A DNA stretch of 64,000 nucleotides from PFJX01 sp963713085 (lineage in GTDB: Bacteria > Pseudomonadota > Gammaproteobacteria > Burkholderiales > Thiobacillaceae): NCBI GenBank assembly GCA_963713085.1, contig CAVQKQ010000011.1, positions 1 to 64,000 of the forward strand, written 5' to 3'. Position numbers and translations under genes: made by a program. Below the pieces are notes generated by a model. It was not told the origin of the DNA. It did no database searches and saw only the letters and a list, made by a program, of their open reading frames with translations. Shown piece after piece: positions 50,546 to 59,308 of this stretch. Position 1 is the stretch's first letter. Every line of letters starts with the position of its first letter.

Positions 50546-52381
50546 ATGTTGCCCAGAATGCTCTCCTGCCTGGCCGCGCTGATCGTCGGCCTGCTGTCGC
50601 CCTCTGTTCAGGCCGACGTCCCCACCCAGTCAGAAGCGCGGGTAATCGTGAAATTCAAAGAAGATGCCACGGAACTCAAGCACGCTCCGGCCGATGTGCG
50701 TGCCTGGCGCCTGGGCAGCAGATTGGGCTTGGCATTGCAGTCGGTGCAGGAGCCGGCCCCGGGCATGCAGGTATTCCGGACCAAGGGCATGGACTCCGAG
50801 GAACTGGCCCGGCGGATGTCCTTTCAACCGGACGTGGCCTTCGCCGTGCCCGACCGCCTCAAGCGGATCAAGGCGATTCCGAACGACCCACTTTATGCTG
50901 GCCAGTGGTATCTCCAGGCAGTACAGCCCGCCGCGCTGAATGCGGTTTCGGCCTGGGATAAGCTGCTCGGGGCGGCGGGGCCGGTGGTTGCGATCATCGA
51001 TACCGGCATCCGCCCGGACCATCCCGACCTGAGCGGCAAGATTCTGCCGGGTTATGACTTCATCGCCGACGCCACGAATTCCGGGGATGGAGACGGCCGC
51101 GACAGCGATCCCTCGGATCCCGGCGATTACATCACTGCCCAGAACAAGACCGACAAATTGTGTGGCACGGGTACCCAAATCAGCGACAGCAGCTGGCACG
51201 GCACCCGGGTGGCCGGCATTGTCGCCGCCTCGACCAACAATGCCCTGGGTATCGCCGGCCTTTCGCGCAACGGCCGCATCCTGCCCCTGCGGGTTCTGGG
51301 CAAATGCGGCGGCTATGACTCGGACATCATCGCCGCCATGCGCTGGGCCGCGGGGCTCAGCGTTCCCGGCGTGGCCGATAACGCCAATCCGGCGCGCGTC
51401 ATCAACCTGAGCCTGGCCGGCCCGGGCACCTGCAGCAGCGCCTACAAGCAGGCCATCAGCGACATCACCGCCCAGGGGACGGTGATCGTGGCGGCGGCGG
51501 GCAATGAAACGGGTGCCGTCGAGGAACCGGCCAACTGCCCGGGGGTGTTGGCGGTCGCCGGCCTGCGCCACGTGGGCACCAAGGTGGGTTACAGCAGTTT
51601 CGGCTCGCAGGTCGGCGTCAGCGCGCCGGCCGGAAACTGCGTGAATACCGGCATCGGCGAGGAATGCCTGTTCCCCATCAATACCACTACCAATCTCGGG
51701 ACGACCGTTCCGGCCGCCAACGGCTACACGGATGGCTTCAATTACAACGTGGGCACCAGTTTCTCGGCCCCCCTCGCAGCCGGTGTGGCGGCCCTGATGC
51801 TGGAGGTCCATCCGGGCCTGTCCGTCACGGACATCATCGGCAGGATCAAGGCGGCGGCGGACCCGTTTCCCGTCGATGGGGCCCTGCCGACCTGCCCCAC
51901 CGTGGGTGCGACCGGTTCCGGTATAGACGGGCAGTGCAATTGCACCACCAGCACCTGCGGCGCCGGCATGCTGGATGCGAACAAGTCGATGACGCAGGCC
52001 TTGGCGCCGGCCGCCGCCATCGTTGCCCTGGACCCGCTGGCGCAGAACGCGAACATCAGCCTGGACGGCGGCACCAGCACCGCCGCCGTGGGACGGACCA
52101 TCACGGGCTGGAACTGGACCCTGGTGTCTGGACCGGCCGGGGCAAGCCTGAGCAATAGCGCCAGCGTCCTGGCCAGCCTGCAAACCACCACGGGAGGCGC
52201 CTATCGGGTCAGTCTAACGGTGACGGACAACACTGCGGCCAGCGCCACGACCGAGACCGTCCTTACCGTTCCGGGCGGAGGCGGTGGTGGCGGCGGCGGA
52301 AGCTTGGATATGACGGCTCAGTTGGGCATCGTGGCCCTGGGCATGCTGGCCTTTTTCTCCCGGCGCAGACCAAGCAGGTAG
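50546..52381 (+). CDS. Subtilisin-like S8 protease with GlyGly-CTERM sorting signal
   Basis: A 611-residue exported serine protease: signal peptide, propeptide (~30-110), then the catalytic domain with Asp in VVAIIDTGIRPDHPD (~residue 151), His in SSWHGTRVAGIVAAS (~217) and Ser in NVGTSFSAPLAAGVA (~404). A PKD-like domain follows (~490-580). The end is a Gly run, a hydrophobic segment (LGIVALGMLAFF) and SRRRPSR, the GlyGly-CTERM signal handled by rhombosortase and leading to type II secretion or surface attachment. The matching rhombosortase gene overlaps its 3' end on the other strand. Confidence 0.93.
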   Translation: MLPRMLSCLAALIVGLLSPSVQADVPTQSEARVIVKFKEDATELKHAPADVRAWRLGSRLGLALQSVQEPAPGMQVFRTKGMDSEELARRMSFQPDVAFAVPDRLKRIKAIPNDPLYAGQWYLQAVQPAALNAVSAWDKLLGAAGPVVAIIDTGIRPDHPDLSGKILPGYDFIADATNSGDGDGRDSDPSDPGDYITAQNKTDKLCGTGTQISDSSWHGTRVAGIVAASTNNALGIAGLSRNGRILPLRVLGKCGGYDSDIIAAMRWAAGLSVPGVADNANPARVINLSLAGPGTCSSAYKQAISDITAQGTVIVAAAGNETGAVEEPANCPGVLAVAGLRHVGTKVGYSSFGSQVGVSAPAGNCVNTGIGEECLFPINTTTNLGTTVPAANGYTDGFNYNVGTSFSAPLAAGVAALMLEVHPGLSVTDIIGRIKAAADPFPVDGALPTCPTVGATGSGIDGQCNCTTSTCGAGMLDANKSMTQALAPAAAIVALDPLAQNANISLDGGTSTAAVGRTITGWNWTLVSGPAGASLSNSASVLASLQTTTGGAYRVSLTVTDNTAASATTETVLTVPGGGGGGGGGSLDMTAQLGIVALGMLAFFSRRRPSR

Positions 52382-52932
52382 CAGAGCGCCGCCCACAAGG
52401 TGCCGCCCATCAGACCATAGAGATGGGCCGGCGGTGCCAGCGGTATACCCGTCAGGCCCGGGGCGCCGATGGGGGCCTGGGCATCCAACAGGGCCTTGGC
52501 CAGGCCGCAGATGAATAGGACCCAGGCCGTCCGTCCTTGCCAGCCCCGATGCGAGGCCATGCCCAGGACGAGCCAGGCGTATACCCCATACAAGGCACCG
52601 GACAGGCCCACATACCAGGTGACGCCTGCGGCCCGGCAAGTCAGGCCGAGGCAGACGCCCAGCATGCCCGCCAGCAGGGCGCCGGCAAACCCGTGTCGCC
52701 GTCTTTGAAAATGGGCAATGGCGGCCAGGCAGGCGAGGGCGGCCAGGTTGTACAGAAGATGCCGTCCGCCGAGATGCACGAAATGGCAGGTCAGCCAGCG
52801 CCACGGCTCTGTCCACTTAGCCGACCCCAGCCAGCCGAACGCCGCCACCGGTCGGTCCGGCAGCCAGGTGAGGCAGACCGCCAGCAATGCCGCCAGCCCG
52901 GCGACCGGCCAGGGCGCGCGAAGATCCGTCAT
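52318..52932 (-). CDS. rrtA: Rhombosortase
   Basis: A 204-residue rhomboid-like intramembrane serine protease with six hydrophobic segments. The rhomboid pattern is visible: HFVHLGGRHLLYNLAALA, the catalytic Ser in VGLSGALYGVYAW and the His in HLYGLMGGTLW. Rhombosortases process GlyGly-CTERM proteins; the protease on the opposite strand carries that signal. The 3' ends of the two genes overlap by 64 nt tail to tail. It starts 20 nt after trhP. Confidence 0.93.
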   Translation of the reverse strand: MTDLRAPWPVAGLAALLAVCLTWLPDRPVAAFGWLGSAKWTEPWRWLTCHFVHLGGRHLLYNLAALACLAAIAHFQRRRHGFAGALLAGMLGVCLGLTCRAAGVTWYVGLSGALYGVYAWLVLGMASHRGWQGRTAWVLFICGLAKALLDAQAPIGAPGLTGIPLAPPAHLYGLMGGTLWAALCYLLGLRREKKASMPRATMPN

Positions 52933-52952
52933 TCCGGCCACGCCGCTTCCCG

Positions 52953-54239
52953 TCACACGAATCGCGCCAGGAAGGCGCCGTCGCAATTTTCAGGCAGTGG
53001 GATTCGCACCCGGTAGCCGCTGCCCGGCGCCACTTCCATGCCCAGGCCATCCGGATCACGCATCTCCCGGACGAGCACTTCCCGGTTGCCGGAAGGGTGG
53101 ATGACTTCCAGCCGGTCGCCGATGGCGAAGCGGTTCTTCACCTCGATCTCCGCCAGGCCGTCGGCGCCGTAGCCCAGCACGTCGCCCACGTACAGGCTGC
53201 GGTCGGATTCGGAATGGCCGCGCAGGTAGTTCTGGTGTTCCCGGTCCGGGTGGCGTTGGTAGAAGCCGCTGGTGTAGCCCCTGTTGGCCAGTCCTTCCAG
53301 CTCCCGAAGCAGGGCGGGGTCCAGGGTCCGGCCGGCGACGGCGTCGTCGATGGCCCGGCGGTAGGCCTGGCAGGTACGGGCCACGTAGTAGGGGGACTTG
53401 GTGCGGCCCTCGATCTTGAGGGAGTCCACGCCGATCTCCACCAGCCGCTGCACGTGTTCGATGGCGCGCAGGTCCTTGGAATTGAGCAGATAGGTGCCGT
53501 GCTCGTCTTCCTCCACCGGCATCAGCATGCCGGGGCGGGTGCCTTCCTCCAGCAGCCAGACCTGTTCGGCTTGGGGCTGGATGTCGCCGCTGGCGGCCTC
53601 CTCGGCGGGCTTGACCTTGTAGTCCCAGCGGCAGGAGTTGGTGCAGGTGCCCTGGTTGGGGTCCCGGTGGTTGAAGTAGCCGGACAGCAGGCAGCGGCCG
53701 GAATAGGCGATGCACAGGGCGCCGTGGACGAACACCTCCAGTTCCGTGTCCGGACACGCCTGGCGGATCTCGGCGATCTCGTCCAGGGACAGCTCCCGGG
53801 ACAGGATCACCCGGGTAATGCCCTGCCGTGCCCAGAAGCGCACGGCGGCGTGGTTGACGGTGTTGGCCTGGACCGAGAGATGGATGGGCAGGTCCGGCCA
53901 GTTTTCCCGGACCAGCTCGATCAGGCCCGGGTCGGCCATGATCAGGGCGTCGGGCTTGAGTGCCACCACCGGCAACATGTCCGCCAGGTAGGTCTTGATC
54001 TTTGCGTTGTGGGGATAGATGTTGCTCACCACATAGAACCTGCTGCCCTGGTGGTGGGCGGTGGCGATGCCCGCCGCCAGCGCATCGGCATCCTTGAAGC
54101 TGTTGTTGCGGGCGCGCAGGCTGTAGCGTGGCGGGCCGGCATAGACCGCGTCGGCGCCGTAGGCCAGGGCGGTTTCCAGCATGGCCATGGAACCGGCGGG
54201 GGCCAGGAGTTCGGGGCGGCGTGGAGGTGGTGCGGACAT
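52953..54239 (-). CDS. trhP: U32-family tRNA hydroxylation protein (TrhP/YegQ)
   Basis: A 428-residue peptidase-U32-like protein: PELLAPAGSMAMLETALAYG, HLSVQANTVNHAAVRFW, ELEVFVHGALCIAYSGRCLL with the Cys region, RDPNQGTCTNSCRWDY and DSLKIEGRTKSPYYVA. Members of this branch are needed for 5-hydroxyuridine formation at tRNA wobble position 34. The Met at 54239 is chosen as the first that precedes the conserved start. Confidence 0.9.
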   Translation of the reverse strand: MSAPPPRRPELLAPAGSMAMLETALAYGADAVYAGPPRYSLRARNNSFKDADALAAGIATAHHQGSRFYVVSNIYPHNAKIKTYLADMLPVVALKPDALIMADPGLIELVRENWPDLPIHLSVQANTVNHAAVRFWARQGITRVILSRELSLDEIAEIRQACPDTELEVFVHGALCIAYSGRCLLSGYFNHRDPNQGTCTNSCRWDYKVKPAEEAASGDIQPQAEQVWLLEEGTRPGMLMPVEEDEHGTYLLNSKDLRAIEHVQRLVEIGVDSLKIEGRTKSPYYVARTCQAYRRAIDDAVAGRTLDPALLRELEGLANRGYTSGFYQRHPDREHQNYLRGHSESDRSLYVGDVLGYGADGLAEIEVKNRFAIGDRLEVIHPSGNREVLVREMRDPDGLGMEVAPGSGYRVRIPLPENCDGAFLARFV

Positions 54240-54360
54240 CGCTACTTGTAGAAATGAGTGGGCAGGAAGCTTAGTCGTTCCGAGCCAAGGCTGCCATTGC
54301 CGGGCCGGGAGACGTAACATTCAACCCTTAGATCGAGAACAAATCCAACGGAGAAGCACC

Positions 54361-55998
54361 ATGCCACATCCCCTCGCCGGCAAGCCCGCCCCCGCCGACA
54401 GCCTGATCGACGTCCAGGCCCTGTTGGACGCCTACCGTAATCAGCCCGATGTGTCCCAGCCCACCCAGCGCGTGGCCTTCGGCACCAGCGGCCACCGGGG
54501 CAGCGCCTTCAACCTGAGCTTTAACGAGGCCCACATCCTGGCCATCACCCAGGCGGTTTGCGAATACCGCGGGCAGCAGGGCATCAGCGGACCGCTGTTC
54601 CTGGGCAAGGACTCCCACGCCCTGTCCGCGCCGGCCCAGCGTACCGCCCTGGAGGTGCTGGCGGCCAACGGCGTGGAGACCCATCTCCAGTCGAAGGACG
54701 GCTACACGCCGACCCCGGTCATCTCCCGCGCCATCCTCGCCTGGAACCGGATCCATCCGGACCTGCGGGCGGACGGCATCGTCATCACCCCCTCCCACAA
54801 CCCGCCCCAGGACGGCGGCATCAAATACAACCCGCCCCATGGCGGTCCGGCGGACACCGATGCCACCGGCTGGATCGAGCAGCGGGCCAACGCCCTCATG
54901 GCGGACGGCAACCGCGGGGTGAAGCGCATGGCCTACGAACAGGCCCTGTCTGCGCCCAACACCCATGCGGAAGATTTCATGGCACCCTATATCGCCGATC
55001 TGGAAAACGTCATCGACTTTCAGGCCATCCGCGACGCCAAGCTGAAGATCGGCGTGGACCCCCTGGGCGGCGCGGCGGTGGCCTACTGGCGGCCCATCGC
55101 CGAGAAATACGGCCTGAACATCCAGGTGGTGAACGACAAGGTGGACCCGAGCTTCGGCTTCATGACCTTGGACCACGACGGCAAGATCCGCATGGATTGC
55201 TCCAGCCCCTACGCCATGGCTAGTCTGGTGGACCTGAAGGACCGCTTCGACATCGCCTGGGGCAACGACGCCGACGTGGACCGCCACGGCATTGTCACGC
55301 CTTCCATGGGGCTCATGAATCCCAACCACTTTCTGGCGGTGGCCATCCACTACCTGCTGACCCATCGCCCGCAATGGTCAATCGAGGCCGCCGTGGGCAA
55401 GACCCTGGTGAGTTCCGGCCTGATCGACCGGGTGGTGAACGGCCTGGGCCGCAAGTTCGTGGAAGTGCCCGTGGGCTTCAAGTGGTTCTCACAAGGCCTG
55501 CTGGAAGGGAGCTTCTGCTTCGGCGGCGAGGAGAGCGCCGGGGCCAGCTTCCTGCGCCGGGACGGCACGGTGTGGACCACCGACAAGGACGGGATCATCC
55601 TGGGCCTGCTGGCTGCGGAGATTACGGCGGTGACAGGCAAGGACCCCGGCCAGTACTACCTGGAGCTGGCGGCCAAGCACGGCACGCCCTACTACGTGCG
55701 CATCGACGCCCCCGCCACGCCGGCCCAGAAGGCGGCCTTCAAGCTGCTCACCCCGGAACGGGTGAGCGCCGCGACACTGGCGGGGGAGGCCATCACCGGC
55801 AAGTTCACCAAGGCCCCGGGCAATGGCGCCGCCATCGGTGGGTTGAAGGTCGCCACGGAAAACGGCTGGTTCGCCGCCCGTCCCTCGGGCACCGAAGACA
55901 TCTACAAGATCTACGCGGAGAGCTTCAAGAGCGCCGAGCACCTGGACGCCATCGTAAGCGAGGCCCGGGAGATCGTCACCGCGTCTCTGGGCGGGTGA
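54361..55998 (+). CDS. pgm: Phosphoglucomutase (alpha-D-glucose phosphate-specific)
   Basis: A 545-residue mutase that interconverts glucose 1- and 6-phosphate. FGTSGHRGSAFNLSFNE, the phosphoserine loop VITPSHNPPQDGGIKYN, the metal site GNDADVDRHGIV, the sugar loop FGGEESAGASFL and the phosphate-binding RPSGTEDIYKIYAESF are all present. It feeds glycogen, UDP-glucose and surface sugar synthesis. AACGGAGAAG precedes the start. Confidence 0.97.
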   Translation: MPHPLAGKPAPADSLIDVQALLDAYRNQPDVSQPTQRVAFGTSGHRGSAFNLSFNEAHILAITQAVCEYRGQQGISGPLFLGKDSHALSAPAQRTALEVLAANGVETHLQSKDGYTPTPVISRAILAWNRIHPDLRADGIVITPSHNPPQDGGIKYNPPHGGPADTDATGWIEQRANALMADGNRGVKRMAYEQALSAPNTHAEDFMAPYIADLENVIDFQAIRDAKLKIGVDPLGGAAVAYWRPIAEKYGLNIQVVNDKVDPSFGFMTLDHDGKIRMDCSSPYAMASLVDLKDRFDIAWGNDADVDRHGIVTPSMGLMNPNHFLAVAIHYLLTHRPQWSIEAAVGKTLVSSGLIDRVVNGLGRKFVEVPVGFKWFSQGLLEGSFCFGGEESAGASFLRRDGTVWTTDKDGIILGLLAAEITAVTGKDPGQYYLELAAKHGTPYYVRIDAPATPAQKAAFKLLTPERVSAATLAGEAITGKFTKAPGNGAAIGGLKVATENGWFAARPSGTEDIYKIYAESFKSAEHLDAIVSEAREIVTASLGG

Positions 55999-56012
55999 AC
56001 GACGGCGATGCC

Positions 56013-56348
56013 TTACATCTGGCGCATGGCCTGGCGCAGTACCCGCTGGTTGTAGGGGAAGACCACCGGCTCTTTGATGATGCGGTTGCAGTTGCAGCTG
56101 ACGATCCGCTCGCTGATCATGGCCCGGTGCGCCAACAGGAAGCGGTCTCGGGCCTCGCCGGGGGGCAGGGTGGCCAAGGTGTTCAGGTAGCTGCCGCATT
56201 CCGTTTCCGTCATCAGGACATGACAGCCTTGGAGGGACGTCATCGCATCCATAGTCGTCGCGGAATTTGTTTCTGCGCCGGCTCGGCTTGCATAGCCGGC
56301 AAACGTCAGGCCGATCATCAGCAGGGTCATTGTCTTATTCAAGTTCAT
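56013..56348 (-). CDS. Exported hypothetical protein
   Basis: A 111-residue protein with a signal peptide ending near ASRAGAE. Mature part has four Cys (CHVLM, ECGSYL, SCNCNR) and a helical region RDRFLLAHRAMISERI. GAGGAG sits six bases before the Met at 56348. Not recognised. It is convergent with pgm. Confidence 0.7.
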   Translation of the reverse strand: MNLNKTMTLLMIGLTFAGYASRAGAETNSATTMDAMTSLQGCHVLMTETECGSYLNTLATLPPGEARDRFLLAHRAMISERIVSCNCNRIIKEPVVFPYNQRVLRQAMRQM

Positions 56349-56716
56349 GGCCATCTCCTCAGGTGCCTCCGTCGCACCGATATTTCACATGCCGGATGAA
56401 AGGGTTAAAGCAATTTTCATACCCTGTGTGCGCAAGTAGTATATCAATATAGTCGGGTATTTGCCAGGGGCGCATAAATGGCCATGAAACAAGGCCTGGC
56501 CATACATCCGGGGCATTGGACAACTGCAAAACAAAACCGCATTTCTCTCGGGTGATGCACCAATACCATGAATCCATGCACTCTACTAGTGCAAATGGAC
56601 TATTGGTCACTCTCCCGATGCGCGGGTTCCGTTGAGTCAACCCTTTGTCCGGCCGAGGGTATGATGCAGTGCAGTAACCCATTCCAGACCTACCCATTTT
56701 CAGCTTCCGACAAGTC
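56349..56716. other. Intergenic region without a supported gene
   Basis: Lower GC than its surroundings. It must contain the promoters of the exported protein (minus) and the efflux gene (plus). Open frames on both strands here are short or overlap the flanking genes and show no recognisable motif. Confidence 0.5.
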
Positions 56717-57919
56717 TTGCAATCGCTCTCTATCCCCCTGCTCGTTTTGCTTGGCGCTTTGATCGCGGTTGGGCCCCTGTCTATCGACATGTACTTGCCA
56801 GCTTTTCCCGCCATTGAGAAAGGCCTGGGGGCCCAGGCCGGGTCGGTCCAGTTCACCCTGGCCAGTTTTTTCATCGGCCTGGCCTTGGGGCAGTTGTTCT
56901 ACGGTCCGGTGAGCGACCAGTTCGGGCGGCGGCGGCCCCTCCTGGCGGGACTTGCGGTATTTACCGCGGCTTCCGTGGGCTGCGCCCTGGCCGACAGCGT
57001 GGCGACCCTGGCGGCCTGGCGTTTTGTCCAGGCCTTGGGCGGTTGCGCCGGCATGGTCATCGTCCGGGCCGTGGTGCGGGACCGATGCAATGCCCGGGAT
57101 GCGGCACGGGCCTTTTCCCGCCTGATCCTGGTCATGGGCCTGGCGCCCATCCTGGCGCCCATGGTGGGCGGCTGGGTGGTGGCCCTGCTGGGCTGGCGCG
57201 GGGTGTTCGGGGTGCTGGCGCTGTATGGGCTAATCGGCCTGATCGCCGTGTTCAAGGGCCTGCCGGAGACCGCGGACACGCGACATCCGCCCTCATTGCA
57301 TCCTCTCCGCATCCTGGTGGGTTACGGCCGCCTGCTGGCCAGCCGGGCCTTCCTGGGCTACACCCTGGTGGGCGGTCTGGCCTTCGCCGGCATGTTCGCC
57401 TACATCAGTGGCTCGCCCTATGTGCTGATCGAACTGTACGGCATCCCGGTGGCCCACTTCGGCTGGGTGTTCGGCCTCAATGCCCTGGGCTTCGTGGTGC
57501 TCAGCCAGTTCAATGCCCGGCTGCTGAAGCGCATGCAGATCACACAGTTGCTGCACCGGGCGGTCTGGGTGCCCGCCCTGGCGGGACTGGCCATGGCCCT
57601 GGGCGCGGTGCTGGGCTGGTTGCCGCCGGCCCTGGTGCTGATCGGGTTCTTTCTCTACGTGGCAAGCCTGGGCTTCATCGGACCCAATTCCACCTCGGCG
57701 GCCTTGGCCACCCACGGCCAGCAGGCGGGCATGGCCTCCGCCCTCATGGGGGCGATCCAGTTCGGCCTGGCCACCCTGGCGGGCAGCCTGGTGGGGCTCT
57801 GGCACGACGGCACGGCCATGCCCCTGGTGGTGCTCATGGCCTTGTGCGGGGTGGGGGCGCTGACCATCCACCGCTGGGTGGCCGCCCCACTGGGTGCCCT
57901 GGAGTCCGGGCACCACTGA
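56717..57919 (+). CDS. Bcr/CflA-family drug efflux transporter (MFS)
   Basis: A 400-residue protein with 12 membrane segments. IDMYLPAFPAIE near the start and GPVSDQFGRRRPLLAGL are typical of the DHA1 Bcr/CflA branch, followed by RAVVRDRCNARDAARAFSR. It exports small drugs in exchange for protons; substrates cannot be read from sequence. The start is a TTG at 56717; no better ATG gives the full first helix. Confidence 0.9.
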   Translation: MQSLSIPLLVLLGALIAVGPLSIDMYLPAFPAIEKGLGAQAGSVQFTLASFFIGLALGQLFYGPVSDQFGRRRPLLAGLAVFTAASVGCALADSVATLAAWRFVQALGGCAGMVIVRAVVRDRCNARDAARAFSRLILVMGLAPILAPMVGGWVVALLGWRGVFGVLALYGLIGLIAVFKGLPETADTRHPPSLHPLRILVGYGRLLASRAFLGYTLVGGLAFAGMFAYISGSPYVLIELYGIPVAHFGWVFGLNALGFVVLSQFNARLLKRMQITQLLHRAVWVPALAGLAMALGAVLGWLPPALVLIGFFLYVASLGFIGPNSTSAALATHGQQAGMASALMGAIQFGLATLAGSLVGLWHDGTAMPLVVLMALCGVGALTIHRWVAAPLGALESGHH

Positions 57920-57935
57920 CGCTCGGGTCGGGTCT

Positions 57936-59048
57936 TCAGGGCGCCGTTTCGGCTCCAGCAGCAGACGTCTCACCCGGCAGGGATTCGATATGCAGGCTCT
58001 GGGTCGGGAAGGCGATCTGGGCGCCGTGCCGGTCGATGATCTCCGCCACCTTCAGCAGCACGTCCTGTTTGATGGCGTGGAACTCCACCCAGGCCGTGGT
58101 CTTGGTGAAGGTGTAGATGAAGAAGTCCAGGGACGAGGCGGCGAACTGGTTGAAGTTGACGATCAGGGTGGCGCCGGTGTCGATCTCCAGATGGTTCTCC
58201 AGCATGGTCCGCACGTCGGCGACGATGGCGGCCATCTTGTCCAGGTCGGCGTAGCGGATGCCGATGGTCTCCTTGATGCGCCGGTTGGTCATGCGGGTGG
58301 GGTTTTCCACCACGATGGTGGTGAACAGGGCGTTCGGCACGTAGATGGGATTCTTGTTGAAGGCCCGCACCCGGGTGTGGCGCCAGCCGATGTATTCCAC
58401 CGTGCCCTCGATCTGCTTGTCCGGGGAACGGATCCATTCCCCCACCGCGAAGGGCCGGTCCAGGTAGATGGTGAGGCCGCCGAAAAAGTTGGCCAGGATG
58501 TCCTTGGCGGCGAAGCCCACGGCGATGCCGCCGATGCCGCCGAAGGTGAGCAGGCCGGTGATGCTGAATCCCAACGTTTGCAGGATCACCAGCACCGCGA
58601 TAATGATTACCGAGAAGCGTCCCAGCTTTGACAGGGCGTCCACGGTGGTGTGGTCCACGGTTTCGCCGGCCGCCGCCCGGCCGTTGACGATGTTGTGGGT
58701 CACGTTGCGGATCAGCCGCAGCAGGAACCAGGCCAGGGAGACGATGACCACCACGTTGCGGGTGGGCGCGACGAAATCGAAGATGGGGGCGCCGGTGTGC
58801 TTGTGGACGATCTCGGCGGCAAAGGCCACGCCCACTATCCAGAGCACCACCGTGAGGGGTTGGCGCAGGGCCCGGATCAGGGCATCATCCCACACGGTGG
58901 CGGTCTCATCGGCAATCCGCTCGATGCGGCGCAGCAGGTAATAAATGCCGACGTTGAGGGCGACAATGGCGACGATGACCGTGACGACCTGGGGCAGCCA
59001 GGGGGCGGCCAGGAAGTCGAGGCCGAATTGATCAGCCAGAGCGTTCAT
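57936..59048 (-). CDS. MscS-family mechanosensitive channel
   Basis: A 370-residue protein with four N-terminal membrane segments, the pore-lining helix and beta domain (FGGIGGIAVGFAAKDILANFFGG, then GEWIRSPDKQIEGTVEYIGW) and the C-terminal MscS domain. It opens under membrane tension to release solutes. Convergent with the efflux gene. Confidence 0.94.
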   Translation of the reverse strand: MNALADQFGLDFLAAPWLPQVVTVIVAIVALNVGIYYLLRRIERIADETATVWDDALIRALRQPLTVVLWIVGVAFAAEIVHKHTGAPIFDFVAPTRNVVVIVSLAWFLLRLIRNVTHNIVNGRAAAGETVDHTTVDALSKLGRFSVIIIAVLVILQTLGFSITGLLTFGGIGGIAVGFAAKDILANFFGGLTIYLDRPFAVGEWIRSPDKQIEGTVEYIGWRHTRVRAFNKNPIYVPNALFTTIVVENPTRMTNRRIKETIGIRYADLDKMAAIVADVRTMLENHLEIDTGATLIVNFNQFAASSLDFFIYTFTKTTAWVEFHAIKQDVLLKVAEIIDRHGAQIAFPTQSLHIESLPGETSAAGAETAP

Positions 59049-59308
59049 GGGCGGGGTTCCTTACAGGGTTCGGGGCGGAGGTTCGGCTGGCGAAAAACGC
59101 CTGGGTTCCGGGAAAAATACCGCCTCGTCGGCGGCGCGTACCCGGATATTTTAACAAGCCGGATATTCGCCCCAGGGCCACCGGCCTTACGGGCCCGCAA
59201 TGGCGGAGGGTAGCGTACGCCATCCATCGCCTTGGAAGACGCAGCAAACCGTGAATTCCGGACACGCTCGGCACCCCTGATCAGGATTGAATTGGCAAAG
59301 GCACGCCC

